From contig NW_024609884.1 in NCBI RefSeq assembly GCF_016920785.2, forward strand, positions 31,292,080-31,356,079: a DNA stretch of 64,000 nt, in the 5' to 3' direction. Shown here in pieces: positions 45,401-57,335 of the stretch (position 1 is its first letter; each line of letters begins with the position of its first letter). Below the pieces are notes generated by a model. The model was not told the origin of the DNA and made no database searches. It worked only from the letters and a program-made list of their open reading frames with translations. Made by a program: the position numbers and the translations under genes. Source of the stretch: Ixodes scapularis (taxonomy: Eukaryota; Arthropoda; Arachnida; Ixodida; Ixodidae).

Positions 45401-46355
45401 TTTCAATAATAAAAAAGTTTGTTTATGTCTGTATTCTTTTTACTTTCGTTGTTTGTTTTGCTTTGGAAATCCGAAACGTTTTACGTCTTCTAAAACGATT
45501 TGCGAGCTTTCCTTTTTTTAATCAAAAGCCCGCTCATATATGCGTGTTTCTTATGGTTACTACTGTTGGTGGTGGTTTGTTGTTTTTTGCAGGCGCAAAG
45601 CGTTTTACATGATAGTTGCCTCAAAACAAGCGACTTTATGGGAGCTGAGGTCTAAAAATAAAATTCGAACTAACAAGACATAAAATTGATGAGGATCGTG
45701 ATGGAAACTCTGTTAGAATTGTATTTAATCAACTGTGGTATCACAAAAACGAATATAGTATACTATTTCAGTCATGCGTACTTAGGTAAGTAAAATAAAC
45801 AAAATGGTCAATAAAAATAAGTTCTTTGCTACACCGATGAAAGGAATGTCAATGTAATTGTTGTTGGTTCATATAATGTTTCGTTCTTATTGAGTCGACT
45901 AAAATAATAAGCGTAAGCAGAGTACATAAACAAGCTGTTGCGACGGAAAGGCAGCTTACCATTAAGAGAGGCTCAGACGAAAGCGTTAATTCGCCTCGTG
46001 ACGCGCACGAGTGTATATATATATATGTTACGTGAATTCTTAAAACATATAGATTCACACTGTTGGCCCAATATTTTACTATAAGCTGTAAACGTTTTAG
46101 TGTAATCGGATAGGTAGTTTCTTAGTAAAGGTACATAAAATTTCCAAAAATTGCAAGAATGTCATTTTGAGGAAAAAAAACGATTTTATGTCTCCCCTCA
46201 ATGGTAAATGGTCTGGGAGCGCGGATTTCGGCGCCATATTTAAGTGGCTTGGAACGCTCGTTCGCTCTTGTCGCTTGCTGGTTTTGTTCCTCAGACTGCA
46301 TATAATGTTTTAACACTAAAACTGCAAAATCGATTTTTTTTAAGAGGAATCCTAA
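42421..46355. other. Unassigned
   Basis: No gene is supported over about 3.9 kb. A CT-rich run lies at 44549-44575, T-runs at 44198-44210 and 44318-44325. A small hairpin, TGCAATCT/AGATTGCA, is near 44924-44941. The 145xx-type short frames overlap on both strands. Confidence 0.4.
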
Positions 46356-46359
46356 AGAG

Positions 46360-46830
46360 GTTTGAAAGTATGTTAAGAGCAACAAAAAGGACCAAGTAGG
46401 TATCCCGACAATCGATGAATCTGGCCAGGTTCTACACGATGACCAGGAAAAAGCAATGTGTCTCAGCAACTACCTGTAGTCAGTGTATCCTCTTCCTGTT
46501 TCTTGTGACTGACCAGTTTTGACCTCTGACGGCACTCTGGCAAACGGCATGAAAGATCTATTGTTTAACTCCGATGACTTGGTTAAACTTCTTGAATCGC
46601 TCAATCCCTAGAAGTCAGCCGGCCCTGATGGAATGCCAAGCAGGGTCCTCAAAGAGTGCTCAGGTGTGCTTTTAATGTATATGCCTGTCTTGTTCACTAA
46701 ATCACTCACAGAATGCCGTTTGCCTTGCGATTGGAAGATGGCTCATATAGTACAGGTTCATTAAAGCGATCCCAAAAACCAAGTAGAAAATTACAGGCTT
46801 GTTTCACTCCTAAGCGCTACTTCATACTGA
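46360..46830 (+). pseudogene. LINE D: reverse transcriptase N-terminal fragment
   Basis: The plus strand reads VGIPTIDESG and DDQEKAMCLSNYL (about 46400-46475). It continues with LVKLLESLNP (about 46580-46609), SAGPDGMPSRVLKECS (about 46616-46663) and CDWKMAHIVQ. These are the conserved entry segments of LINE reverse transcriptases, ending with a NYRLVSLLSAT segment near 46790. Two stops and a frameshift are visible. Everything after the fingers is missing, so both ends are truncated. It reads as the same broad type as LINE E, but the copy is separate. Confidence 0.8.
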
Positions 46831-46834
46831 GTGC

Positions 46835-47537
46835 CGGCGCCAAAATCATTTGAGTAGAGTGAAAATTGCACAATTGTGAAGTAATTGCAAAAAAACGACT
46901 AACTACTGTAAAAATGTAGCAAGTTACTTTCTAAGTTATTCTTTACATTGCTTTCTTTATGGTAGCGAGAAAAGTCAGTTTTGATCCGCTAGCGAAATCC
47001 CGTTAGTCTACAGAAAGTAGTTTTCTTACGTGTGTTTAAAAAAAAATATTTGACAGCTAAAAGAGGCCATCAACTTTTTTTTTTTTTTTTTTTTTGTCAC
47101 TTGGTGGAAAACTGGGCTCGAGGATTCCCGGGGTAAACCAATGTGCGCCATTAGAAAGGGGAGGGAAAACGCTTCTTTAAACGAACTTGGGGGCAAAAGA
47201 AATAAGGCACCTTGGGCACACCAATGGGACATTCCGGGGAACTACATCAAGGTCGGTCGCTGCCAGACTGGTACATAAATCAACCATACTCTACTGAAGT
47301 TACGATAATTGAACAACATTTTTTTTTTCAGTAATTTAGAACCATTCAATCACAATTTTATTTTTGTACTCAGTAGCTTACGTGAAATATTTATTCGGAG
47401 TAACTTCTCCGGCTATAAATTACTTTCGAAGTTTAGGCGTAGGTTTTTCTTTTATAAAAACATTTGCGTACATAAAGAAATAAGATATTGGAAGATCAGC
47501 TAATACTCGCTGAGAGAGAAGACCTCCGTTAAGACAA
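46835..47537. other. Unassigned
   Basis: No gene recognised. A T-run lies at 47075-47095. Confidence 0.45.
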
Positions 47538-50500
47538 TTAATTTATTTATTTATTCAAATACCTTACAGGCTCTTTTTCAGAACATTGCGTAAGAGGGGT
47601 TTCAAATACATAAATTCAAAAGAAAAAAATAGAAACAAACCCACATACAGTTTAACACACAATCATCGCATAGGCACAAGATAAGTACCAACAATAAACA
47701 CATGGGACTGATATAGAAGGTAGCCATATTACACACAAACAGAAATAACCGGAAACGCAGAGGTTTGAAAATATGATTAAAGTTGTGCACGGAACAGTGC
47801 AGTCCCGCAAGTGGTGACTATGGATTCGGGAAGGTCGATCCATACGTAAATGCCACGTGGTGCGACTGAGTTAATGAATGCGTAGGTTGACCGAGTGAGG
47901 TGTTCATAACTTTTACTTTTAGTGGTACGATGAGATGACCTATTAGGAGGTTTAAGGAGAGTAACGCTTGAAAAACAATTGCTATAATCGAACTTGTAAA
48001 TTAGGCACAGAGCAGAAATGGTTCGATGCACTTCGAGCAATGGTAGAGAACATTAACGTTTTAGAAGAAAGACACTCACGTTATATGAATAGGAGGATGT
48101 TATGAAACGCGCTGCTCAATTCTGGACTTTTTCAATGCGCGTGGTTAGGTATTTCTGATTGGGGCTCCAAATCGCTGTAGTATATTCGAGCTTCTTGACG
48201 GACGTATGTTTCGTAAGTTTGCGGAGAAGGTTAGGGGCTGTTTTAAGGTTACGTTTGATATAACCCAGAGTTCTAGATGCGTCTGCAGTCAGAGAGTTAA
48301 CATGGGTGACCCATGAAAGGTTAGATGTAAGATGCACACCAAGATACTTGTAGGATGGACACGCACTAAGAGATGAAGTGCCGAATGTGTATGTGAACTG
48401 CTAATGAGATCGTTTGCGAGTGAAGTTTATTACCAGGCATTTGGATTTATTAAGCAGCATTAGCCATTCTTCACCCCAGTTATTAATGTTATCAAGATCA
48501 CGCTGCAGTAGTATGTGGACATCTGGAGTGTTAATTCTTCTGTGGGAGACAGAGTCATCCAAACAAACGTACATTAGAACAGCAAACAAACGTACATTAG
48601 AAGGCAAAGCATTTGGAAGGTCGTTAATGTAGATAAAAAATTACAAAGGACCTAAGACGCCGCCTTGCGGAACGCCAGAGGTCACATTATAGTAAGGTCA
48701 CATTGAAAATCACCACAGACAGTATACTGAGAGGGAAACGAAAGAAAATTGCGAATCCACGAGTATTAGGGAATCAAGATTAAGTGAAGAGAGCTTGGAC
48801 AAAAGCCGACAGTGGGGAGCGCGGTCGAATGGCTTAGAAAAGTCTAGAAATATTGCATCAGTTTGAGGGTTAGAGTTCATGTTGAGATGTAGGTCATGGG
48901 TGTATTCAATCAGTTGCGCTTCCCAAGAAAAGTCTTTACGAAAACATTATTGATGTTGATAAAAGAAATTGTTAGGCTCAAGATATGATGCAACATGTGA
49001 AAATATAATACGTTCAAGTACTTTGGACAAAACACTGTTTAAAGAGATGGGACGGTATAGTGCTCTACGAGGTGGCGATATCCATTTTTGAAAACCAGAA
49101 CCACCTTCCCTATTTTCCAGTCGTCTAAAATGATACCGGCAGACAATGATTGTTAAAAGAGTACTTTGCAAATTTCACCGAATATGCGCTTTGTATTTTT
49201 AAGAAGCTTAGAGTTAATTTTATCCGTGCCAGCCGATGTAGTAATTTTTCAGTTACCTTTAATTTTTTTCAATTCCCGAAGGGGATGTGGAAATAGGACT
49301 CATGAATCGATAGCTAACGTTATTGACAACGAGCAGTGTGGACATATTCTCCTGTGTAGATATAGATGCAAAATGGTATCACCTTCCCGGATAGTCAAGG
49401 ATGTTTTGTTTGTGGTTTTATTTGTTGCTATAAGCTTCTAGAATGTTTTTAGGGTTGTGTTTTAGGACGGAAGGTATGTCACAGTTATTACATTTTCCTT
49501 TATATTTTCATAGGCGATTAACATAAAGCTTTTCACACGAGATGTACTTGGACCAAGCATGCTCAGTGTTGACATTACTAGCAGCTCGAAATAACCGTTT
49601 CTTCTTATTTCGCAGGGCTTTCAATGTCTTGTTAAACCAAAGCTTGTTGCTATCAGAAATTATATTAAAGCGTGGCACATAGTGGTTAACGCATTCAACC
49701 CTTTTATTTTTATAAAGTACCCAATTCTCATTTACTGTGCGACTCCAGAAATCCACAGAAAAGCTGTTGAAAAATACATCGAGGTCTTCATTCATTTGAA
49801 AATAGTCAGCTTTATTGTAATCAACTGTAATCTTTGAACTTGTTGAGTGTTCAGGTGGGAACATATCTAGGGTAATGTGTATTAGTTTATGGTCACTTAG
49901 GCCGTTTGTGTACTTGATTCAGCTAATCATGCCAGGATCGGACACAAGGAAAATATCAAGAATGCTGTTCAAGCGCGTTGGTTGGTCAATAACTTGTTCG
50001 AGGTTGAAGTCAAGATATAAATCAACGAACATCTGTTCCTCCTGGCATGATAAGGAAAGTGTCGTCCAGTTAATGTTTGCAAAATTAAAATTACAAAATA
50101 GCATAGTGTTAGCATCCCGAAACCTGCTTTTGATAACGGAACGAATATTTCTTCCACACACAAAAACCTTTCTCACAATCTGGAAGCCTGTAACATACAC
50201 CAACAACATATATGCCGCTGGATAAAGGTAGGCCGACCCAAAGTGCCTCTATGCTGCTACTCAGGTTAATGGCGTACGAGCTAGAGCACATGATTATTTA
50301 TCGCGATCATAACACCACCTCCTCGTTTGTTTAGGTGATCCTGGCGATATATTTGAAAGTCATATCTCTCCTGGAAAATTTTGCTATTCATGTTATCAGG
50401 TTTTAGGCACGATACTCTCTGCACAATTATGTCACAGTTGCTATCTTTGATAAATGCACTAAATTCATCGCGTTTAGAAAGAATTCAATTCAATTGTATT

Positions 50501-50545
50501 TTCCAACACAGTTTTTTCCAATATTGGAGAAAACAAACATTCCCA
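47538..50545 (-). pseudogene. LINE E: 3-kb non-LTR retrotransposon with EN and RT
   Basis: On the minus strand the endonuclease region spans about 50400-49900, with IYVVGVCYRLPD, FNFANINWTTLSLS and LDIFLVSDPG. A linker follows (49864-49508), then the reverse transcriptase with RPISLNSVLSKVLERI (about 49060), FLDFSKPFDRAPH (about 48850) and a catalytic region reading CLDD instead of FADD near 48560. Its C-terminus has SWVTHVNSLTADASRTLGYI (about 48310-48250) and KLEYTTAIWSPNQ. The 3' end is an AATAAATAAATAAAT-type tail at 47538-47555. A 23-bp tandem duplication at 48560-48602 sits at the catalytic site. It is inactive but the most complete LINE in the window. Confidence 0.9.
48560..48602. repeat. 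23-bp-period tandem duplication at the LINE E catalytic motif
   Basis: CAAACAAACGTACATTAGAA occurs at 48560-48579 and 48583-48602. Read on the minus strand, it duplicates the LFA codons just before the catalytic Asp pair, which disrupts FADD. Confidence 0.9.
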
Positions 50546-53005
50546 GGATTGTATCATTTACTAAGAAGTAACGGTACACAAAGTAATTGTTTGTGAAAGT
50601 CTATAAAACAGCGTCCCCATAGGCTCCCAGTAGCCAAGTTCTCGCTTCTCCGGATAGACTGTCCCACTTTGCGCATGCGCGTCTCCGTGGCAACCGCATC
50701 ATCTCTTGCGAAAACAAAAACACGCATATTTAAAGAATGCGAAAAAAGAAGAAAACAGAATAAACTTTTTTTGTCTTTGGAAACATCTTTACCACGTGCT
50801 ACGTGCCTATTTTCATCCCAGTTAAACCAAAAAGAACACATAAACGCTTCCAAATCACGTTCCAAAGAATACAAAGGGGAAGGGCGCCAGGACAACAGTC
50901 AAAAGCCGCCTGGCCAGTGCATCAACGATGGCCACGCCGCGCTCGCGTCTTCCACGACATGCTAGAACAGAGGCTGCGATCGTTATAAAGTGAGCTCCAA
51001 CCCTTAAACATGCCCCCTCCTGCAATATTTGATGCTACGACTGTCTGTGGATAACTCCCCTGCGTTTCGAAACAATAAAAGCGTCGCTAACGCTGGCCAT
51101 CGGCGATGCAGCAGACGCCGCCATCATGTCCCCGCGTTTGGACAGATGAACCCTGTCTTAGGAGGACTAATGGCTGCTTTTACTCCCGCACGCCTCTTGG
51201 TCAGTCCCGGTCGAGTGCAGTTACTCCTCAGCATGTGCAAAGATGCGAGTGTTCTCAAAAGCTCCAACGCATGCAGCGAACACAATTCTTGGTGTGTAAA
51301 CTCTGAAGGCGTAAAGACTGGAGTGTGAATATGATGCATACATGGTTAGTATATCAAATATGTTTATTTTCACTTGATTACATAATTATTGATTCTTATC
51401 AAACGGTTCTTTAACGAGTTCTTTTTGCGACAGTCTCGTGTCGCGCGTTCAGTTGTAGTACCTTATGCTCCTTGTGGTCGGATCACGCTCCTACACGTCG
51501 GTGTTCAGTTGGGTCGAGTGGCGACTTTGACTAACTCACGCCGTCTTGTGATCATACATCATGTGCCACCACTGACATCTGATGCACTGAAGTTGCAAAG
51601 CTGACTTTTATCCGCAAATTTTACTGATAGTTTTCTGCGTCACCGTAGAAGATCAGGCATGTATTGCTTACGTGGCTGTGCCTTTAGCAGTACCGTTAAC
51701 TTGATGGCTAGCAACAATGTTTGTTTGCTATTTAAGCCACTTCACTTCCATTCAGCAATGGCGATTTCTTCTGCATGCCGCAACCACTGCATCTTCTGTA
51801 AGTATAGTGTGGTAAAGTAAAGGCGGGGGGTGCTTGGAGTCCAGTTTTTGAAAACGACCAACCATTCCTTTCTATTCCTTCATGCCACTCAGCGGCATTC
51901 TCTCTCAAAGTCGGAAATCATGTGCTTCGTGGAGTGGCCACAGATAATTGGTGCCGGCAAATGATTATTGCCCTTGGACAATATCCAACACCAAATCAAC
52001 TGTCATTGCATTGCCGCTCACCTGCGTTGTCGTGCTTAGTGTAAAAGCATGAATCGTGCTTACCTCCCGTCGAGGTGATAAGGATCGGGAGCTTCTGGTT
52101 ATGTGGGTACTAGAGAAAGAGGCCGCCAAAGATACTGCTCAACGTCCCGTGGTCGCTCTACGAGACGTGGTCAACGGTAGTTCGGCACGAACCCTCGCAG
52201 GCCCATTCACTGGTACGGGAACCTCCGTTAGACTTGGTCAGCCTCTCGTAGTGGTAGCAGGGAGGTCTTCCGTCGGCCGTTCGCAACACCTCCCTCTTAC
52301 TCGGTGTACTTTGTTCAGTGCGAACCTACACTGGTACTTCCCGACGTCGGGAATACTCCGGCGTTGGGGTGTCCTGTTGATTTGGCACACTAATGAGCAG
52401 CCGCTGGCGATCGTCGTGCCATTGCGACGTAAGTCACCCTCGGTTCGACAGATGCCGCTTCGCTCACAGAAGTCTCCGGTTGAAATTCCTGTTGAACTTA
52501 TTCCCGAACAATTTCGACAATCGAAATAAAAGCTGGGCGACATGGTGGTAGGAAGTAGTTTCCTGTTCTCGTACTGGAAAACATCATGTATAATGTCGCG
52601 GATGCCTGGGAGGCTGGCGTCGAAGTTTCAGCTGGACGACTCGAGTGCCGAGACGCTGGGGAGTTGTTGATAGTGACGGGCTCGGGCATGCAGTGCACGT
52701 TCAATGTTGGAAGCCGCGGCACCTTCAACCCAGGCACCTTCAAGAGAACATACGATGACAGCCGAGCATGGCCTGGAACTTTCCAGAATAGTGAAGATTG
52801 ATAGAGGAAAGGACTGAACCAAGCATCCATGACAATATAATAAAACTGACACAAGAGAGTCTATCCTGACCAGTAAAGAAGCTGCACTGCTTTAGTGGCA
52901 TTCTGTTCGAATAAGTCACCTCCTTCCGGGTTTCGACGACTGCCGTGGACGAACTGAACTGAAATGGATGTGGGACCACTTTTCGGGTAATGAGCCGCTG
53001 CAGAC
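50546..53005. other. Unassigned; 157-residue open frame
   Basis: The plus frame 52056-52529 is open for 157 residues and overlaps a 101-residue minus frame. Neither has a recognised domain. The minus strand near 52750-52850 also has a 74-residue frame. This stretch may hold decayed retroelement sequence, but I cannot show it. Confidence 0.3.
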
Positions 53006-53508
53006 TGTCGCCGCAAAGCGGTTTGCTCGCATTGTTTACGACAGGCATTTTAATAAAAGGTGTTATTATGATTACGAATATATTCTTACCACTTTAAGAT
53101 TACAAAATTTATGGATCCATAGACTCTCGCGTGATATTATATTTTTACACAAAGTGATCCACGGTCAATGTAATGCTGACATGCTAAGCTCTGTTCATTT
53201 TCACGCGCCTGCTCGCGTCTGTAGAAAGCACTCTGTATTCTACCCGTCCTCAAAGGACACACTGTCACCGTTAATTCGCATGCAAATTTCAGTGAACGAC
53301 TTAGCGTCACCATCTTTCGATATTTTTCGTGACTTTGCTACCTTCAAACGTGATCTTGACATACTGCTGTACCATGCCTAAAACAACGTCTCATTGAGTT
53401 TTTTTTGTTTTTTTTTCTGTGTATGCGTTACCACATCAAAACCTCGCGGTTGTTCTGAGGCACTAAATAAATAAAGGATTATTATTATTATTATTTTTTT
53501 TTTTTTTT
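53006..53508 (+). pseudogene. LINE F: 3'-terminal piece with an open C-terminus
   Basis: The frame is uninterrupted from about 53006 to the stop at 53381. It contains AAKRFARIVYDRHFNKRC, LQNLWIHRLSRDIIFLHKVI, and a final FRDFATFKRDLDILLYHA. This is the C-terminal region of CR1/Jockey-type LINE polyproteins. A short 3' UTR follows, with AATAAA at about 53466 and an (ATT)n plus T tail at 53472-53508. The copy is severely 5' truncated, as is normal for target-primed reverse transcription. Its intact frame suggests it is the youngest LINE piece here. Confidence 0.85.
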
Positions 53509-53625
53509 TGCATGGCGGCGTTTATTGAATGCGGTCGAACAGGTGGGACTCGGAGCCCGACACTTGCCTGGCCAGCAGGAAGTCGGCGTGTGGAGGACGC
53601 TCTAGACAGCGCGCTGGGAGCGCCG

Positions 53626-53862
53626 TGTATACTCCGTTCACCATTAAGCTGAGACTGCAGCCAATGCCACAAGCACGAGGGTTCGAGGTCGCTGCTTTGA
53701 AGCGTTCTTGCGCAGAACAAGCATGCTTGCTCTGCGTAAGAACGCTTCAAAGCGCGAATGCATTCGCGCTATAGAAGTGCACGTCTCAAAGCCAGGAGCG
53801 CGGGCTAGCTCGCGCTTGTAACTTTGGCTGCAGTTTTAGCTTAAGAGTGAACGGAGTATACA
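53626..53862. mobile_element. 237-bp nested-hairpin element
   Basis: The ends TGTATACTCCGTTCAC and the inverted copy form outer arms of about 55 bp. Inside is a 22-bp stem, 53695-53716 against 53731-53752, with one mismatch. Next to it is a perfect 18-bp palindrome, GCGCGAATGCATTCGCGC, at 53752-53769. No coding capacity. Confidence 0.85.
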
Positions 53863-54334
53863 GCGAGTCGTCATAGCACGACTTTGGAAAGCGAGCATAT
53901 CAGGCGTCGTACTCACAAACGCTAAAATTAACACCGGGTTACAAAAAAAGAGCCGTTTTGCGTTAATCTACATTACAGTCACAGCGATAGCTGCGACATG
54001 TATCGACGAAAACAAAAAAAAAAAAAAAAAAAACATGTTCGGCGAACTTGGGAATCGGCGTCGCGTTCACGGATCCCGTGGAGTGCGTGAACAAAACTGT
54101 TCTGAACAAAATAGACACTTCATTTGTTCCCAACGCTTTTTTTTTTCCTTCCTTTCTATCCCGGCGCGAGCTCTTGCATTAACAGTGCTGCGACAGCCTT
54201 CTGTTATACACTTTTTTTAGAGAGTGCGTGCAGTGGAAATTGGCTACTAACAATCAAAAACGAGTTTAGAACGGGTTTAAACGCCGTGGCGTAGCTGCAT
54301 TCCACATCCGGCAGCCGAGCGGTGCGGACGTGTG
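53863..54334. other. Unassigned spacer
   Basis: A long A-run at 54013-54032 and a T-run near 54139 are visible. The rest may be the 5' UTR of LINE G. Confidence 0.4.
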
Positions 54335-56214
54335 ATGGATAGCCCCGCAGGAGCAGCGATAACGGCCAACGCTTGCCGTGGTAAAGTTGTCTGGGCGGGT
54401 ATGCCGAAGGATTACGCGGTCGTCTTGCCGACGCTATCACCAGGCAAGGGGATGAAGTACAGTGTAGTGCTGCACTGCGATACAGCAAGGCGGTAGTGTT
54501 GGGCTGAAGATTTTGTACGACCTCTACAAGAGGTGGGTCTTTTGCCGGAGGTGGCTGGTCTGGGGGCGCTCCAGATAAACCACGTTTGGTTGGTCAAGCT
54601 CTGTTCCCCAGAGGAGACTAAAACGTTGCTCAGCGCTGGGAGCCTGAAAGTCAAAGAGAAATACGTTCTGCCTGGTCGTCGGCCCCAACAGGCGTGAGCT
54701 CCGAATTCAATTGCACTGGGTGCCTTTTGACACACCGGTAAATGCTATTCGTCGTTCCTTGGAGCCTTATGGCGTCGTCGAGGACGTGGTCCGGGAGGTG
54801 TGGAAGTTAAATGGACTCATGAGCATCGAGTCGACGACCCGCACCGTGGTTATGACGTTGCGCCAGGACTTGACAGTGACGAAGGGACGAACTGGTCTTT
54901 CACATCAGTTGCGTCTGTTCGGGGCCACGGTCCCCGTAGAGTACCCGCCGGTGTGCCTTCATTGCCGGCGTACATGGCACGCTCGGCGTGACTGTAAAGT
55001 GAGGAATCACCAAGCCCGGCTGGCCTTCTTCTCAGATTGCCTTCTTTTTGTTTAGAGTATTCAGAGAAGCGTACAAGCAGCGTTTCTTTCCCCCGTCATT
55101 TTTACGTACGTATATAGCCCTAATCCCAAAAAGTGACGACATAATAAAACTTCAGTCGGTGTCAGGTTATCGCCCAATCACACTCGCGAACTTAGATTAC
55201 AAAATACCGATGAAGGTACTTGCTGAGCGACTGCAGTGATTCATAACTTTGATTGTTGGACCGCATCATATGTGCGGTATCAGGGGTAGGTGCATAGTTA
55301 CGAATATTCATTTCGCGCGTTGTATTTTACAGTGTTGTGATATCATGTTTCGCATGGTTACAATGCTCTAAATATATTTTGAAAAGGATTTTGATCGGCT
55401 ATCTCATGAAGTGCTTTTTTTGTTGCATTTTGCTGAAAGAAAACATTGGCACCGTGCTACTGGACGAAATACGTATGGCGTATAAAAATTGCTCGACGCA
55501 GTTAATTCTAAACAAATGTGTAAGTGAACCAATTCCGGTCTCGTCGTCTGTTAGACTGGGTTGTCCCCTATCTCCGCTCCTTTTTTGTATATTCCTAGAG
55601 CCTTTTTGTTTAAAGAGAGCGATAACTTACGTGGGTTTCGGTTGCACTCTAGTGAACTAAGACTTTTGGTATACGCCGATGATGTGACTGATCTTTGCGT
55701 GGACAAGGAGAGCGTGAGCAAGGTTATAGCGATAACCAAGGAGTTTTGTACCAAACCAGCAGCTCGGTAAACCTGTAAGAGTGCTCTGGCTTTTGACATA
55801 GAGCGTGGGCGTCCGCACCGATTTTTTACGAAAGCATAAAGTGGTACACCATGCCGGTAAAGTATCTAGGTGCGCCTTTGAACTGCTATCGAGGCAGCAA
55901 TGAATTCTGGGCTGAAGAAACGGCAAAGCTGCGCGATAACTTAACAAAGTGGGGTGGTCGCGGCATATCAATGTTTCCTAGAGCAACAGTGTGCACTTTA
56001 TTGTTTCTTACGAAAATTTGGTATGTGATACAAGCGTTGCATTGTTCCCGAGTGCAGGCCCAAAAATGCACCGTGTTTATGCAGTATCTGTGTAAAGCTC
56101 AACGTGGCAGCGAACTAGTAGAAGTTGCCCTTTCCGTTCTGTTCGATCCGGGGGAGTCGGTCTGTCCCATGTATTTCTACGACAGATTGTCAATCGTTGA
56201 AGAAAGGTAAAGAA

Positions 56215-56350
56215 CGCAGGCGAGCTGGTGAATGACATCGATAGTAACCCTGAGACGTAGGAAAAATAAAAAAATAAAAAAAACGGACAGGACAACAGTC
56301 TCTTTTGGTTGTTCTGTCAATTTTTTTCTCATTCGTCTCAGAGTTATCGT
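56215..56350. mobile_element. Foldback insertion in LINE G
   Basis: The 16-mer CGCAGGCGAGCTGGTG (56215-56230) precedes an inverted repeat. CGATAGTAACCCTGAGACG near 56238 pairs imperfectly with CGTCTCAGAGTTATCG near 56335, with an inner GACAGGACAAC/GTTGTTCTGTC pair. The same 16-mer precedes the hairpin at 8349. It interrupts the LINE G C-terminal region. Confidence 0.65.
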
Positions 56351-56727
56351 TTTCTGTTTCTTCGAGATGCAGCGGATGCTTTTTTGTGAACATTTCTGCC
56401 AGTTGTGTCGCAGCATGAGCTACCAGAGTCCCTAGTTTCTATTATTGATGATGGCTGCTATGTTGTTAGCGGATATCTCAAAGTAGTCATGAGTTCTGTT
56501 AGATTTTGAAGTACACGGTTTTCTTGCGAATACTTTTCAACAGTTTCACGCAATGTTTAACGAAACATTTAAAAGATTTGCTTTTTCCTGTGCCGATGTC
56601 CGGTGAAAACGTGGATGGAGGAGAAGGGGTTGTTTGTCGCTTGGTCTACAAACTGTCTCTTGTGCAAAGAGCCAGAAACTATTGAACACGTTTTCATGAA
56701 TTTCTGGAACACCATCCTTTTTCTTTC

Positions 56728-56761
56728 TTTCTTTTTTTTTTTTTTTTTTTTGGGGGGGGGG
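56728..56761. repeat. T-run followed by G-run
   Basis: A long T homopolymer passes into a G homopolymer within LINE G. It interrupts the reading frame after the zf-RVT motif. Confidence 0.85.
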
Positions 56762-57137
56762 TATCTTTTAGCGAATCTTTAAGAAGAACCTTCCTCTGGC
56801 AGCCCATGGTATCCGTTTCTTGCCCATTGAGAGCAATAGCGGAGTGCCGTACGATATGATTATGTTGTTGGGTCTGCATGCCATACGGCGGTGTCGCATG
56901 GCGGTACGGCACGCCGATATTGAAGCGCAGCCAGTTGAAAGGTATTTCGTCCAAAGTGTGTGCTTGTTTAAAGAGGTTTATAGGATGCACTTTTCTGAAC
57001 TTGAGCGGCTGCCAGTCTTGGACAAATTGGCAACTTTAATAAAAGGGTTTTAGTTTTTCCTGTCAACCAAAGTCAGGTTGGCCAATTTTAGCCTTGTACG
57101 TGTGTAAATTGTTATACCAAAAAAATAATAAAAAAAG

Positions 57138-57215
57138 ACTGTGGCGCATAGCTTAGTGGTAACGCCTCCGCTTCGCACACAGTGGACCCAAGTTGGATTC
57201 CCGCGGGCGTCGGGC
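57138..57215 (+). mobile_element. tRNA-Ala-like head directly after the LINE G tail
   Basis: Box A TAGCTTAGTGG (57149-57159) and a weaker box B AGTTGGATTCC (57191-57201) are present. The middle TTCGCA matches the anticodon loop of tRNA-Ala(CGC). Stems are poor, so it is a tRNA pseudogene or SINE head. It starts within one base of the end of the LINE A-rich tail. This position suggests a SINE insertion at the tail or a LINE-tRNA chimera. Confidence 0.55.
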
Positions 57216-57264
57216 GGTCTTTTTCAGGGACTTGGCAACGTCGACGACGGATGCCCTACATCGC

Positions 57265-57335
57265 CAACTAAAGCATCAATATCTACTACAACAACTAGAA
57301 CTACAACATCAACTAGTACAACATCAACAACGGGC
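57265..57335. repeat. Imperfect (CAA)n-type trinucleotide repeat
   Basis: ACAACATCAACTAGTACAAC-type units repeat with a three-base period. Confidence 0.75.

Larger units (their letters stand above)
54335..57137 (+). pseudogene. LINE G: Tx1/L1-like retrotransposon, internally deleted
   Basis: ORF1 starts at ATG 54335 (MDSPAGAAITANACRGKVVW) and, after a frameshift, ends with a CCHC zinc knuckle, CLHCRRTWHARRDC (about 54955-54996). The endonuclease and the start of RT are missing. RT resumes at about 55045 with TYIALIPKSDD and GYRPITLANLDYKI. It continues with LGCPLSPLLF (about 55557) and YADD at 55672-55683. MPVKYLGAPLNCYRG (55851) and LTKIWYVIQALHCSR follow. The zf-RVT-like tail CLLCKEPETIEHVFMNFW is at about 56655-56707. 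A 3' tail of AATAATAAAAAAAG ends at 57137. ORF1 plus zf-RVT resembles Tx1/L1-clade elements. Many frameshifts make it inactive. Confidence 0.85.
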
